DNA of 64,000 nt from Charina bottae (lineage: Eukaryota; Chordata; Lepidosauria; Squamata; Charinaidae): NCBI GenBank assembly GCA_023362775.1, contig JALMGJ010000003.1, forward strand, positions 54,661,416 to 54,725,415, written 5' to 3'. Position 1 is the stretch's first letter. Each line of letters opens with the position of its first letter. Positions 47,601-54,232 of this stretch are shown here, one piece after another. The notes under the pieces are model-generated. The model saw nothing but the letters and a program-made list of their open reading frames with translations. It searched no databases and had not been told where the DNA came from. A program made the translations under genes and the position numbers.

Positions 47601-50435
47601 ATCATGCCCCCCCCCGTCTCCTTTTTTTTAAGCTAGTCACAAGCATTCTAGCATTTTCTTGGATGGAAAGTATCCAAGCCTCCTAATCATTTTAGTTGCC
47701 TTCTTCTGCAGTTGCTTTTTTCTTGTTGAACGTGGTAGTTCTGCCAAATGGTACTTTGTGGCGAGAGAAGGTCTTTCTCAGCAAAGACCTTCTACAACTA
47801 TGTCAAACTCTTCTCCTTTATGATTCCCCCCCACCCACTTGCCGTATATGAGGATGCTAAACAAATTTAAGCCTTGAAAAAGCGAAGTTAGTGACAGTGC
47901 GTATGACATCCTGAACCACAAAATAGCCAACACAATTTAACCTAATATGATTTTTGGAGCCAGATGTTTGGGTTGAGTAAATTACAGTAAAGTGTCATGC
48001 AAACAGAGCCAATGACTTAACATCAAATAAAAATCTGCTTTGAAATACTGCAGTAAGATGTTAGCCGAAGGCATCAGCAGAATATGTTATGAGGGGTACA
48101 AAATACCCTATTTTTCCCACTTGAGGCAGTGGCTTTTCACTTGATTTGCCCTTCATGCCGTTGCGGTTTCACCTTCTGTGTGTTTTTCAATACTTAACAA
48201 TGGAAAATTCAAGAGCATAACTTGGAATTCAACTAAATGCATCATATTCGAAAGAATACATATTTGTGATTTGTTTCTCAGTTCTGAACTAGTGGATGGG
48301 AAGATAGAAGAATTTCTTTCATGTTTTGAGGAAAAACTCAAACATATGACCGAAGAGTCCTTCAAGACTCAGGTAATGGTTATTACCTCCTCTTTACTGC
48401 TTTTCTAGAAATCTTTTCCAATAAATGCTTAATCAGCAGTTTCGGTTTTCCAGAGTCAGGTGAAATAGTTTTACTAATGCTTGTGCAAATCAACATTTAT
48501 GAATAGTATAAAAGGGCAGTACTGGACTTATGCTATCACAATCCTATGGGGCTCGAGAAGTAATAAAAATTCATTATGCAGCATTTAAGTATGCAGGAAC
48601 ACCTTTGTCTGATTAATTCAAAAGGACTATTGACTACTTATACATCTAAAAGCAGAATCTGGAGTCAGGTAAACTTAAAACTGTAACTACAATAGGTACT
48701 AGACTATTAAGACTGTATCAGAAATCAGTTTCCCAAATTTTTAATACCTGTTTATACGTAAGGATTATATCCATAGGGATGTAGTAGGAAATGGAAGATC
48801 TGTTTATACATAAATACAATATAAATTGGCCTCATTGGAGCACACATACTTAAGTTTATAAAAGCTCAGAGCATTAGAACACCACCTTTCAAAATACTAG
48901 ACAAATCTGTAATAGAGATGCCTTAGTACTATGTTTAAAAATGCCCTATTTTCTGCACTAGGTCACAGCGCTCATTAAATTAAAAGAATGTGAAGATTCT
49001 CATCTTGGTGAAGAAGTGGATAGGAACTGGACAGAAGTAGTGACTCAACAGTATCTATTTGACAGACTAGTCCGGGAGGTAAATATTCCTATGTGGGTCA
49101 GATTTAAACACCCTCTTTGTATAATCTTCCCCTCCCATGTTTAGTTCTAACACTAGCTTAAGGTAAATAAAGTCAGAATTGAGAATTGTAGAAGTTCTCT
49201 TGTATGTATAGATGAAGGGACATGGCTTAAGTATAAGTCAATTTCTATGTTATTTAAATATATGCTAAAAATTTTAAGCTTTTTTTCTGTTTTAGATTGA
49301 TGCTCTAAAATCCCTTTCAGAGTCAGAATTAGTTGATTGGTTTCAAGCACACAGACACAAAGAAAGGAAAGTGCTTAGCATACATGTGAGTATTTATGAT
49401 AAATGTGTAAATAGCTGATATTGAATTGGGTAAATGCCAAGGCTTAAGTCTTCGATATGGCAGTTGTTTGTCTTGGAGAATGCCCATGTTTAATAGCCAA
49501 GATCAAAACTGTTTTTGATTTAAGAGAGGGGGAAAAAACAAAAACTTGAAGTAAAATGATCAGTATAATGGAAAAATCCTGTGCTACAAAATTGTCCATT
49601 TATTACTCTGTATTTTTAGGATATAGAGCCAGTTTGGTGTAGTGATTAAGGTGCTGGCCTAGAAACCTGGAGTCTGTGAGTTCTAGTCCTCCCTTAGGCA
49701 TGAAAGCCGGCTGGGTGACCTTGGGCCAGTCACTCTGTCAGCCTAACCCAGCTCACTGGGATGTTCTTGCGGGGAAAATAGGAGGCAGGAGTATTAAATA
49801 TGTTCACTGCCTTGAGTTTTAGATGATGGATGGATGGAAGAGATAATATACTATTGTACTTAGTATATTATAATACAACACAATAATATTGTGTTGTAAT
49901 AATTATATTACAATATTATTATTATTGTAATACTATATTGTAATAATATTATACAATAATACTTACTGTACTATTGTACTTAAGATGGATATAAAATAAA
50001 TTGATTTGTGCAGCACAACGTGGCTTTGAACATGGGGCTAGAAAATTGGTTCTTCTGAAAAACTATTTTTCATTTAGCTCTAGTTACTAGAACTCAAAAT
50101 ACAACTGTGCCCCCCTGAAAATTAAGCTTTAATGTGTTGTTTACTCAGGCATAATGCAGTGTTTTGGCCCTTACTGCAGTAATGGGAACTATTGCTTTTA
50201 TTGTAGAATTTATCTCCTATTTTGCATTTTGAAATTACAGGTGGTTGGATTTGGTGTACATGAAGGTGATGTGGAAGTTCCATCTCTTTCAAATGTTCAC
50301 AGCCCTTCATGCAATGAAATACCTCAGCTAATGTTCTTGGACCCTTCTTCTTTGACTGACATCACCTGCATTAAGGACATCAAAGTGTATACATCAGCTC
50401 TCAATGTTCTCCCGTACCATAAAATATTAAAATAA
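16108..50435 (+). CDS. NRDC: nardilysin (M16 metallopeptidase), complete gene, 31 coding exons
   Basis: Nardilysin cleaves N-terminally of Arg in dibasic sites. It also enhances ectodomain shedding, and has cytosolic, nuclear and mitochondrial roles. All 31 exons have matching phases and their lengths sum to 3297 nt from ATG 16285 (1098 aa). Residues, numbered from that Met: an acidic domain at about 88-150, typical of nardilysin and absent from insulysin; the inverted zinc motif HFLEH at 181-185; third zinc ligand Glu262 in VDSE, with Glu255 seven residues before it; and substrate-site residues Arg901 and Tyr908 in RTKQTLGY. All catalytic residues are intact. An in-frame upstream ATG at 16108 adds 59 residues, giving a length (1157) close to the human long form (about 1150). 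Introns range from 88 bp to several kb and carry many transposons, none in exons. Confidence 0.97.
16285..16484 (+). CDS. NRDC: NRDC coding exon 1
   Basis: It begins MPGRAKASSACGPEQPENLE and ends DPEIVKSPSDPKQY plus two bases of an Arg codon, at an AG/GTACTT donor. The last 14 residues are strongly conserved in nardilysins. Confidence 0.93.
17564..17812 (+). mobile_element. CORE-SINE (MIR-like) copy 1
   Basis: A tRNA-like head (GTCTAGTGGTTAAGGCAACG) is followed by a core (GCTGGGTGACCTTGGGCCAG, CTCACAGGGTTG) like that of MIR. The tail is CCTTGAGTTATTTATAAAAA. It lies 65 bases before NRDC exon 2. Confidence 0.8.
17877..18150 (+). CDS. NRDC: NRDC coding exon 2, acidic domain
   Basis: The exon opens YIRLKNGLCALLISDL and then encodes a long Glu/Asp-rich stretch, the acidic insertion that binds partners in nardilysin. 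It ends CTEKQ at a CAG/GTGTGT donor. Confidence 0.96.
18229..18852 (+). mobile_element. Tigger/pogo-like deletion derivative
   Basis: Terminal inverted repeats read CAGGTAGGTCGC and GAGACCTACCTG, with TA after the right end. Inside, 18421-18580 encodes a CENP-B-type N-terminal helix-turn-helix (KRPVITLEQKIDVIEQHECG, then a stop, then DVGMPEST). The catalytic domain is deleted. The frame is broken by TGA at 18550. Confidence 0.75.
18950..19085 (-). mobile_element. Penelope-like element tail, second family
   Basis: On the minus strand the sequence reads CTGAAGAAGCTCCTTGGATA then AGGAGCGAAACGTTTCC and a conserved tail ending near TCTATGAAG (the GGTTCTCAGTCATCCAGGTG region on the plus strand). 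It is the same family as the palindrome at 56545-56739. Confidence 0.75.
19037..19067 (-). ncRNA. hammerhead-like core, second Penelope family
   Basis: CTGAAGA, a perfect 7-bp stem (GCTCCTT/AAGGAGC) with a GGAT loop, then GAAAC. The layout is that of a hammerhead stem II flanked by its two conserved boxes, with A for the canonical U in CUGAUGA. Confidence 0.45.
19436..19517 (+). CDS. NRDC: NRDC coding exon 3, zinc site
   Basis: It encodes SAAALCIGAGSFSDPDELPG and then LAHFLEH, the HxxEH zinc and catalytic motif. It ends one base into the following Met codon. Confidence 0.97.
19855..20440. mobile_element. CAGGTAGTCC-type MITE, copy 1
   Basis: Inverted ends CAAGTAGCCCTCAACTTAAT and CCTGAGGACTACCCTG, flanked by TA on both sides. 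The interior is rich in TCACATGA-like palindromes and has no coding capacity. Confidence 0.75.
20925..21030 (-). repeat. tRNA-derived SINE fragment
   Basis: The minus strand reads GTGGTTAAGATGGTGGACTA and then a box like GGTTCTAGTCTGCC, resembling a SINE head. Family not identified. Confidence 0.4.
21376..21510. repeat. unclassified repeat with GGCTGGATTCACAC motif
   Basis: CTGGCTGGATTCACACCTTG followed by AAATAAATCATGGTTGGGTT also occurs in diverged form at 7085-7150 and 44235-44345. It is probably an old dispersed repeat. Confidence 0.35.
21720..21873 (+). CDS. NRDC: NRDC coding exon 4
   Basis: It encodes VFMGSSKYPDENGFDAFLKK, HGGSDNASTDCERT and QRKYFKEALD, among the most conserved segments of M16 peptidases. 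Confidence 0.97.
22123..22390. mobile_element. possible hAT MITE, old copy
   Basis: It starts CAGGGATGGGCAACTT and ends ACTTGCCCACCTTTG, an imperfect inverted pair of hAT style. No target duplication is visible, so the ends are tentative. Confidence 0.45.
22801..22874 (+). CDS. NRDC: NRDC coding exon 5
   Basis: It encodes WAQFFIHPLMIQDAIDREVE then AVDS, and ends one base into the codon of the third zinc ligand, Glu262. Confidence 0.96.
22995..23571. mobile_element. CAGGTAGTCC-type MITE, copy 2
   Basis: Ends CAGGTAGCCCTCAGGTTATG and CCCAAGGACTACCAG, with TA after the right end. It sits in NRDC intron 5. Confidence 0.75.
24168..24263 (+). CDS. NRDC: NRDC coding exon 6
   Basis: It completes Glu262 and encodes YQLARPSDANRREMLFGSLA ending KKFFW plus one base of Gly. 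Confidence 0.96.
25122..25403. mobile_element. hAT MITE family A, copy 3
   Basis: Termini CAGAGCTTTCCAAACTGTGT and CTTTGGAAAGCCCTG, with identical octamers GTGTAAGG at 25114-25121 and 25404-25411. The interior is CGC-rich. Confidence 0.92.
25452..25583. mobile_element. hAT MITE family B, copy 2
   Basis: A 132-bp near-palindrome beginning CAGTGTTTCTCAACC, with identical octamers GTTTAGTA at 25444-25451 and 25584-25591. The last two bases are CA where family copy 1 has TG. Confidence 0.9.
25780..26033. mobile_element. hAT MITE family A, copy 4
   Basis: It begins TAGGGCTTTCCAAAG (first base mutated) and ends AGTTTGGAAAGCTCTG, with identical octamers GCTTATAT at 25772-25779 and 26034-26041. Confidence 0.92.
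26788..26910 (+). CDS. NRDC: NRDC coding exon 7
   Basis: It encodes NADTLKHEPKENGIDTYTRL and ends HYMTLVVQSK plus one base. Confidence 0.95.
27030..27652. mobile_element. CAGGTAGTCC-type MITE, copy 3
   Basis: Ends CAGGTAGTCCTTGGTTTACA and AAACAAGGACTACCTG, flanked by TA on both sides (27028-27029 and 27653-27654). A Sauria SINE inserted at its right edge. Confidence 0.82.
27662..27944 (+). mobile_element. Sauria-type SINE, copy 1
   Basis: The tRNA-like head has an A box region (GTGGCTCAGCGGGTAAGACG) and B box GGTTCGAATCC at 27725-27735. The tail has AGTCGGACACGACTG, typical of Bov-B-related SINEs, and ends ACCTTTACCTTTAC. A 16-bp duplication (27646-27661 and 27945-27960) flanks it and copies the end of the neighbouring MITE. 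Confidence 0.9.
28284..28616 (+). mobile_element. Sauria-type SINE, copy 2
   Basis: A fuller copy with the same head, an internal segment (GCGTCTTCGGACAACGCTGG) missing from copy 1, the AGTCGGACACGACTG tail and ACCTTTACCTTTAATAA end. Confidence 0.9.
29157..29214 (+). CDS. NRDC: NRDC coding exon 8
   Basis: It encodes ILDTLEKWVTEIFSEIPN, ending in a split Asn codon at an AA/GTAAGA donor. Confidence 0.95.
30040..30113 (+). CDS. NRDC: NRDC coding exon 9
   Basis: It encodes DLPRPTFGHLTDPFDTPDFP and KLYR, ending one base into a Val codon. Confidence 0.95.
30285..30354 (+). CDS. NRDC: NRDC coding exon 10
   Basis: It encodes IPIRKTHSLNITWALPPQEQ and HY, ending in a split Arg codon. Confidence 0.95.
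30493..30824 (+). mobile_element. Sauria-type SINE, copy 3
   Basis: A full copy with a diverged B box. It is flanked by ACGTTTAAATGATCT at 30478-30492 and ACGTTTAAATGACCT at 30825-30839 (14 of 15). Confidence 0.92.
31004..31081 (+). CDS. NRDC: NRDC coding exon 11
   Basis: It encodes VKPLHYISWLVGHEGKGSVL and SFLRK, ending in a split Lys codon. Confidence 0.95.
31200..32300. other. NRDC intron 11, nothing recognised
   Basis: I see no repeat family or exon in this intron beyond AT-rich and A-tract sequence. Confidence 0.4.
32371..32491 (+). CDS. NRDC: NRDC coding exon 12
   Basis: It encodes FWALALYGGNGETGFEQNST and continues to DEGYKHFYE at a GAG/GTAAAT donor. The following intron is only 88 bp. 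Confidence 0.96.
32580..32638 (+). CDS. NRDC: NRDC coding exon 13
   Basis: It encodes VVNVVFQYLKMLQQAGPDQ, ending in a split Arg codon. Confidence 0.94.
33333..33387 (+). CDS. NRDC: NRDC coding exon 14
   Basis: It encodes IWEEIQKIEANEFHYQEQ at a CAG/GTATTG donor. Confidence 0.94.
33400..34228. other. NRDC intron 14, proximal part
   Basis: No repeat or exon recognised here. SINE and LINE sequence begins at about 34229. Confidence 0.4.
34229..34489 (-). mobile_element. CORE-SINE (MIR-like) copy 2
   Basis: The reverse complement of copy 1, with a complete head (ACTAGACCAAACTGGCTCT at the right) and T-rich tail at the left. Confidence 0.82.
34641..34745 (-). mobile_element. L2 LINE 3' tail with TTTA repeat
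   Basis: A TTTA microsatellite (34641-34688) leads into TATATACCGCTCCATCTCCC and TCTGGGCGGTTTAC, the reverse complement of the L2 3' end seen at 59365-59400. Confidence 0.75.
34838..35690 (+). mobile_element. L2 LINE 3' fragment interrupted by a solo LTR
   Basis: Segments 34838-34920 and 35278-35690 align by eye with the L2 copy at 58960-59400 (GAGGGACC, GCAGAGAGGGCATG, GGCAGGGTCCAGGAAGAGGG, AAACCGCCCAGAGTCG). The interruption is at 34921-35272. The tail has a TA microsatellite (about 35643-35684) and AAAT repeats. Confidence 0.8.
34921..35272. mobile_element. solo LTR inside L2
   Basis: The 352-base insert starts TGTAATGTGG and ends ACCATGACA, giving TG...CA ends. It is flanked by a 5-bp duplication CCATG (34916-34920 and 35273-35277). 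Flanking L2 sequence rejoins cleanly when it is removed. No internal retroviral or Gypsy coding sequence remains, so the family is unknown. Confidence 0.78.
35752..35856 (+). CDS. NRDC: NRDC coding exon 15
   Basis: It encodes TDPVEYVESLCENMQLFPKE and DILTGDQLLFEYKPE. It follows a 2.4 kb intron filled with SINE, L2 and solo-LTR sequence. Confidence 0.95.
36073..36196 (+). CDS. NRDC: NRDC coding exon 16
   Basis: It encodes IIAEALNQLTPSRANLILLS and ends WFGTQYSVE plus one base. Confidence 0.95.
36374..36608. mobile_element. hAT MITE family A, copy 5
   Basis: Termini CATAGCTTTCCAAACTGTGT and AGTTTGGAAAGCACTA, with identical octamers TCATAGCA at 36366-36373 and 36609-36616. Confidence 0.9.
36700..37570. 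other. NRDC intron 16, distal part
   Basis: Mostly unrecognised. TTTAAACCATGGTTTAGCAT at about 36721 is a palindromic stretch related to the unclassified repeat at 21376-21510. Confidence 0.35.
37575..37661 (+). CDS. NRDC: NRDC coding exon 17
   Basis: It encodes VDQHWSNIWASDFKLNPDLH and LPEENRYI, ending one base into Ala. Confidence 0.94.
37970..38089 (+). CDS. NRDC: NRDC coding exon 18
   Basis: It encodes TDFALKVPDCPQTEYPVSIV and GCLWYKKDDKFKIPK, ending one base into Ala. Confidence 0.95.
38241..38506. mobile_element. hAT MITE family C
   Basis: It begins CAGGGGTACCCAACCTTTTT and ends GGGTTGGGGACCCCTG, with identical octamers ATATAAAT at 38233-38240 and 38507-38514. The interior has three units with GCGGGAGCCAATC, the same unit as in the element at 4558-6376. 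Confidence 0.92.
38520..39420. other. NRDC intron 18, nothing recognised
   Basis: Unique-looking sequence without clear repeat or exon signals. Confidence 0.4.
39427..39478 (+). CDS. NRDC: NRDC coding exon 19
   Basis: A short exon encoding AYIRFHLISPLIQQSAE, with an AA/GTAAGG donor that splits an Asn codon. Confidence 0.93.
40070..40219 (-). mobile_element. CORE-SINE (MIR-like) copy 3, truncated
   Basis: Tail and core are present (ATCCCACCTTTATTATATTT to TGGCCCAAGGT). The tRNA-like head is missing. Confidence 0.78.
40545..40695 (+). CDS. NRDC: NRDC coding exon 20
   Basis: It encodes IVLFETFVNILAHNLAEPAY and then QLEYKLVAGEHGLIIRVKGF to KLP. The next intron is only 90 bp. Confidence 0.96.
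40786..40913 (+). CDS. NRDC: NRDC coding exon 21
   Basis: It encodes LLFQLIIDHLADFSFTPEVF and KKTYFNILIKPETLA, ending in a split Lys codon. Confidence 0.95.
41004..41323. mobile_element. hAT MITE family A, copy 6
   Basis: Termini CAGAGCTTTCCAAACTTTTC and AGTTTGGAAAGCTCTG, with octamers GTCTAGCC and GTCTAGCT (7 of 8). Its interior is the inverted counterpart of copy 2 (7545-7858), including the triplicated AGGTCCTAGTGCCTGC-type block. Confidence 0.9.
41330..42330. other. NRDC intron 21, nothing recognised
   Basis: AT-rich unique-looking sequence after the MITE. No repeat family assigned. Confidence 0.4.
42337..42499 (+). CDS. NRDC: NRDC coding exon 22
   Basis: It encodes DIRLLILEHCRWSMTDKYDT and FAEGLVQGNFTSS, at an AGC/GTGAGT donor. 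Confidence 0.95.
42500..43236. other. NRDC intron 22, nothing recognised
   Basis: No repeat or exon seen. Confidence 0.4.
43237..43268 (+). CDS. NRDC: NRDC coding exon 23 (microexon)
   Basis: A 32-base exon encoding ESKEFLDYVV plus a split Glu codon. It is supported by phase with both neighbours and by the ESMDFLKYVV segment of the human protein. Confidence 0.92.
43853..43991 (+). CDS. NRDC: NRDC coding exon 24
   Basis: It encodes KLQFLPLVHPCPVQFRVMDL and ends GDANSEVTVYYQ. Confidence 0.95.
43992..45134. other. NRDC intron 24
   Basis: Contains a diverged copy (about 44235-44345) of the unclassified GGCTGGATTC repeat. Otherwise nothing is recognised. Confidence 0.4.
45135..45182 (+). CDS. 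NRDC: NRDC coding exon 25
   Basis: A 16-codon exon encoding SGARNLREYSLMELLV. Confidence 0.94.
45183..45984. other. NRDC intron 25, nothing recognised
   Basis: AT-rich. No repeat family or exon seen. Confidence 0.4.
45985..46037 (+). CDS. NRDC: NRDC coding exon 26
   Basis: It encodes MYMEEPCFDFLRTKQTL, containing Arg901, which corresponds to the substrate-binding Arg of M16 C-terminal domains. It ends in a split Gly codon. Confidence 0.95.
46500..46734. mobile_element. hAT MITE family A, copy 7
   Basis: Termini CATAGCTTTCCAAACTGCGT and AGTTTGGAAAGCACTG, with octamers ATCTACAT and ATTTACAT (7 of 8). Confidence 0.88.
46827..46910 (+). CDS. NRDC: NRDC coding exon 27
   Basis: It encodes YHVYATCRNTSGILGFSVTV and ATQATKY. 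Its first Tyr (908) is the conserved substrate-site Tyr. Confidence 0.95.
47340..47720. repeat. CR1/L3-like LINE fragment
   Basis: TCTCCCTTTCCACTTTCTCC, CATGCATAATTTTATACATT and ATCATGCCCCCCCCCGTCTC match the order of blocks in vertebrate CR1/L3-type repeats as I remember them. Strand and ends are uncertain. Confidence 0.5.
48282..48372 (+). CDS. NRDC: NRDC coding exon 28
   Basis: It encodes SELVDGKIEEFLSCFEEKLK and HMTEESFKTQ. Confidence 0.95.
48962..49078 (+). CDS. NRDC: NRDC coding exon 29
   Basis: It encodes VTALIKLKECEDSHLGEEVD and TEVVTQQYLFDRLVRE. Confidence 0.96.
49296..49385 (+). CDS. NRDC: NRDC coding exon 30
   Basis: It encodes IDALKSLSESELVDWFQAHR and HKERKVLSIH. Confidence 0.95.
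49622..49835 (+). mobile_element. CORE-SINE (MIR-like) copy 4
   Basis: Head GAGCCAGTTTGGTGTAGTGA, core GCTGGGTGACCTTGGGCCAG and a short GATG-repeat tail. Sequence just downstream (49845-49985) is AT-rich with a CAACACAAT/ATTGTGTTG inverted repeat. Confidence 0.8.
50241..50435 (+). CDS. NRDC: NRDC last coding exon
   Basis: It opens VVGFGVHEGDVEVPS and ends LNVLPYHKILK, then TAA at 50433-50435. The LLPYHKI end matches the family. The middle (residues after VVGFG) is poorly conserved, as in other nardilysins. Confidence 0.95.
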   Translation: MVGFGVHEGDVEVPSLSNVHSPSCNEIPQLMFLDPSSLTDITCIKDIKVYTSALNVLPYHKILK

Positions 50436-52212
50436 CTCATCTCAGTCTGCCATAACGTGTAGTACAAGTTAAATGCTGTGGAGGTATGCTTTCCTTCTAA
50501 GATTCCAATTTACCAGGCTTTATGGAAAATGGTTGACTGCCCCTCACAATCTAATGTACATACTTCAACCGTGTCTTTTAACAGGCAAAGCATACATAAC
50601 AGCAAGCATTTTTTGTGAAAATATACATTGCAATGGAAGTATAGAAAGATAGGAAGTGTTCATAGAAGTAAATGGCTCCCCCGTTGGCAATCTCTTATTC
50701 TGGGTCCTTTGGGCCTGGACTGCTGCTTCTCTATCCATAACAGGTGTGGCAAAAAAGACTAAGGACTATCTCAGAAGTAAAGTATTACCTGCTATCCAGA
50801 AAATGCTATTAGATTACTTAAAACTGAATGTGCCCGTGTTGCAGCAATTTAGAGAGAAAATATTTCTGGCTTCAAGAGAAAAATATTAAGGATACTCATA
50901 GGAATCACCTCCATCAGGCAGTTCAGGATGAGCGCTCTTAAAATGACGTGTGCAATAAATTACTGAAATCCCAAGTTCTCGTTTTTTGTGAGATTGTTAA
51001 GGTAAAAAGATTTGAAGACTACCTTAAATCAATTCTTTTTAAGGAGAGTTTGCTCCTTGAAGAAGAAAAAGAAAAAGTCAGGATTAGGGTTTTTGTAACC
51101 CTACAAAAGCAAAACTGGAAAATAGTTGAATATTCCATTGCACTTCAAATGCAGTCTCTAAATGCATATTTTAAGGCAGAAATCATTTATCTACACTGGT
51201 TGCAAGGAATATGGCATGTGCGTTGTACTACTAGTATTCATGTAACAGTTTCAAGAACTTAAGAGTGGAAACAAGGCAAATACAGGCTGCTGTTCCTGTA
51301 CTGCACTCCTAGTCCTTTGCTTTTGGAGCTGGGAGGAAGAGGGAGAAAAAGTGGTAAATCAGGACACATCGATTCTACACATCCAAGTTATACAATGGTG
51401 ATAGAATAGTAATAAATGTTCTGTGATGTTACACACAAATTAAAAGCATATTAGCATATAACTTTCTCAGTTAAACAAACTCAACTTCCCCCTTGACAGG
51501 CTTATGGCACATGCTCTTAATCTACAGCAGAGGTAAAGCAACAGGTAGTTCTCCAGTTGTTTAGGTAATGCAACTCCAGATAACTTATCACTGGCAGTAG
51601 TGATTAAGGCTTGCTGGGTTCAATAACATCTAGAAGGCCAAATTACATTCTGGAATTTCCTGGGTTTTGTAAGGCAAGTTGCAGAACTGATCACCTATGC
51701 CTGTTCCAATCAAAATAACGCAAGGACTAAGGCAGCCTTAATACAGAGTGCAAAAAAGAACAGCAATTGTTCAGTTTACCTGAATTCTCTAGAAAACACA
51801 CATAAAAGCGGCTTTCACTATTTAATCACAACTGCTCCTAAAATAGATTGTCCATTTTAATTGTAGGAACATCATTTTTGTTGAGTTTTAAAGTTTTGGT
51901 TAAACTTGGTTATCAGGGAACTGAGGAAAAGAAAAATAGACCAGTAAAGGCAGCCCATGGAGTGTAAAGCTACCACCAGCATCTGAAAAAAATAGCACTG
52001 ACCTCAGTGTGATCACTTTTTTGTGTCTGGACACAAGTCCTTAAGGTAGAACAGATGTACTCAGGAGCAACTGGTCACTTAGTCGCCATTCTACGTCATT
52101 CAGGATATAAATCAGTATATGATACGGGCAACTAAAATGTCCAAATTAATATCTCTACTGAACAGGATCAACTTGTCCTGAACATCTTTATAGCAAAGCA
52201 TTTTAGACTGTA
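50436..52212 (+). other. NRDC 3' UTR and intergenic sequence
   Basis: No repeat is recognised before the MITE at 52213. Two short open frames (50656-50889, 50948-51262) have no recognisable homology and look like chance. Confidence 0.5.
50954..50959 (+). terminator. candidate NRDC poly(A) signal
   Basis: This is the first AATAAA after the stop codon that I found, about 520 bases downstream. A second lies at 51411-51416. Confidence 0.45.
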
Positions 52213-52617
52213 CAGGTAGCCCTTGACTTATGATCATTTGTTTAACAACTGTTCGAGGTTATGACGGCGCTGAAAAAAGTGACTTACGAACGGTCCTCAT
52301 ACTTATGACCGTTGCAGCATCCCAGTAGTCATGTGATCTTGATTCGGGCGCTTGGCAACCTTCATGCATTTATGAGAGTTTCAGTGTCCTGCGGTCACAT
52401 GATTGCAATTTGCAATCTTCCCAGCCAGCTTCCAACAAGTCAATGGGGAAGCTGGCAAGGAAGGTCACAAGTTGTGGTCACATGACGTCTTGCTTAATGA
52501 CCATGGCAAAAAGGTCGTAAAATTGGGTGTGGTCACGTGATGCCTCATTTAAACCACCACGCTGCTTAACGACAAATTTTCTGGTCTCTATTTTGGTCGT
52601 AAGTTGAGGACTACCTG
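52213..52617. mobile_element. CAGGTAGTCC-type MITE, copy 4
   Basis: Ends CAGGTAGCCCTTGACTTATG and AAGTTGAGGACTACCTG, flanked by TA on both sides. It separates the 3' ends of NRDC and OSBPL9. Confidence 0.85.
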
Positions 52618-52976
52618 TAAATGATTTGCTCGAAAATAAAACAATGCATACATTTGAAAATCTATTTTATGAAGCATTATAGAGGCATCTGCAAGAATCA
52701 AACAGTAATCTATCATTACATTTGTGTTTCTAAAAATTCAAAGTCGTCTTGGGGAAACAAATGCCAGATTTTTAAAAAATTATTATTTGTTAAACGCTAT
52801 CTTGAGTTTTCTAAACTGGCAAAAGAAGTCCTTATATTTACACAGAAATTAACGAGTTCTAATTAAGTGAAGTCATGTGAATGTATTGTCAATGCCAGAA
52901 TCCTACGTAAGAGGCATATGACTCTTTGCGCCTTTTACAGCAATGCTTCGTATGTATGCCTAGCTTGAGCTTTGAT

Positions 52977-52982
52977 TTTATT
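52977..52982 (-). terminator. candidate OSBPL9 poly(A) signal
   Basis: TTTATT on the plus strand is AATAAA on the minus strand, about 226 bases after the OSBPL9 stop codon. Confidence 0.45.
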
Positions 52983-53207
52983 CTCCTAGAAGCATGGGGG
53001 GGAGGGGGGTCAGACAGGAAAGGCCAATATAAATTACTGCTACACAGTCAGGGCTCTTCCTGTTTTAATTGTTCACCACATGAGCAAGTCCAGTATCCCT
53101 GAGATAGGAACTGTAACTGGAGGAGACAGGCTCTCCAAAAGAAGAGTCCTTGAATATTACAATTAGTGCCACTAAGCCCAGGCTTGAACTTCACAGGCCT
53201 GGCCTGT

Positions 53208-53282
53208 TTAATATTTACTGGCAGCAAGTCGCTTGAGTAGTGGCTCATCATAAACCCAGTATTCTCCATCTTCATGGAACAG
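53208..53282 (-). CDS. OSBPL9: OSBPL9 last coding exon
   Basis: Minus strand: [20 protein letters not shown] then ASKY and TAA at 53208-53210, after a CTTACAG acceptor. Confidence 0.95.
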   Translation of the reverse strand: MFHEDGEYWVYDEPLLKRLAASKY

Positions 53283-54179
53283 CTGTAAGAGAAAAGAACT
53301 CATTAACAATTTCGTAAGAGCAAAAAGATTTACACAGGAAATGACATCTGAATTAAACTTACCCTTGTTTCCCATGGAATCTCTTTCTCTTTCCTGGCTT
53401 TGGCTTCAGCTCTTTGTCTTTCCTCAAGCCTATGCTTAGCTTCAGTAGCTGCATCAATGTCTCTGATCTTTAAATTATAGGTCACATCTTTCCATAGGCT
53501 TAAAAAAATGATACAAAAATATTCAAGTCTGCCCCAATCAAGTTGCAAAACCCCCCCACCTTTTAATAACCTGGAAAGAAGTCTGGAAAGATGATTAAAG
53601 CAATCAAGTTTGTTCCCAAGCTTTAGTGATCCTGTCCTACGTGTGTTAAATCTGGCTGATTTGTGATTTGAAACTAGAAAATGTTACAGTTGGTCCACTG
53701 CTGTGGTCAGATCACTCCTGATCTGAATGAGGTTTATCACTACCATGGCCATGGACATCCATGGGTCCAATTAGAATGGCTTGGAGTTGCATTATGGAGC
53801 CTGATGGATTTCTGAAAGTCCCTGTTGAGTGTCCTAATAATTTGGCAGGCAGTTCCACCAAAAATCTGCTTGAACTCTGAAATGCAGAGGCGACCAGATA
53901 ATGTGGTAAGATTGCTCCTGAGTGGCCTTTCTCTGCTCACTAATCTGAGGTGCTCCCTAGTTTACTGAGGAGTTCCAGAAGATGAAGTGGCAGAAAAGAA
54001 CCTGGAATGTCGAGAGAGGAAGACCAGAAATGAACTTGACTGAACAGGATAAGGGTTCATGTTGGAGCCTATATAGTAACAATAGGGGTGGCAAAGAATT
54101 CTTACTCTCCCACCCTTACTGCATTAGTGGAGTGTACCTCAGCAACCATATTAGGGATATAAATGTAATTAATTAATAA

Positions 54180-54232
<53 letters not shown>

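Noticed and set aside
50656..51262. Two short open frames just after NRDC
   Set aside because: No recognisable homology, no splice support, in the probable 3' UTR. Chance frames in AT-rich DNA.
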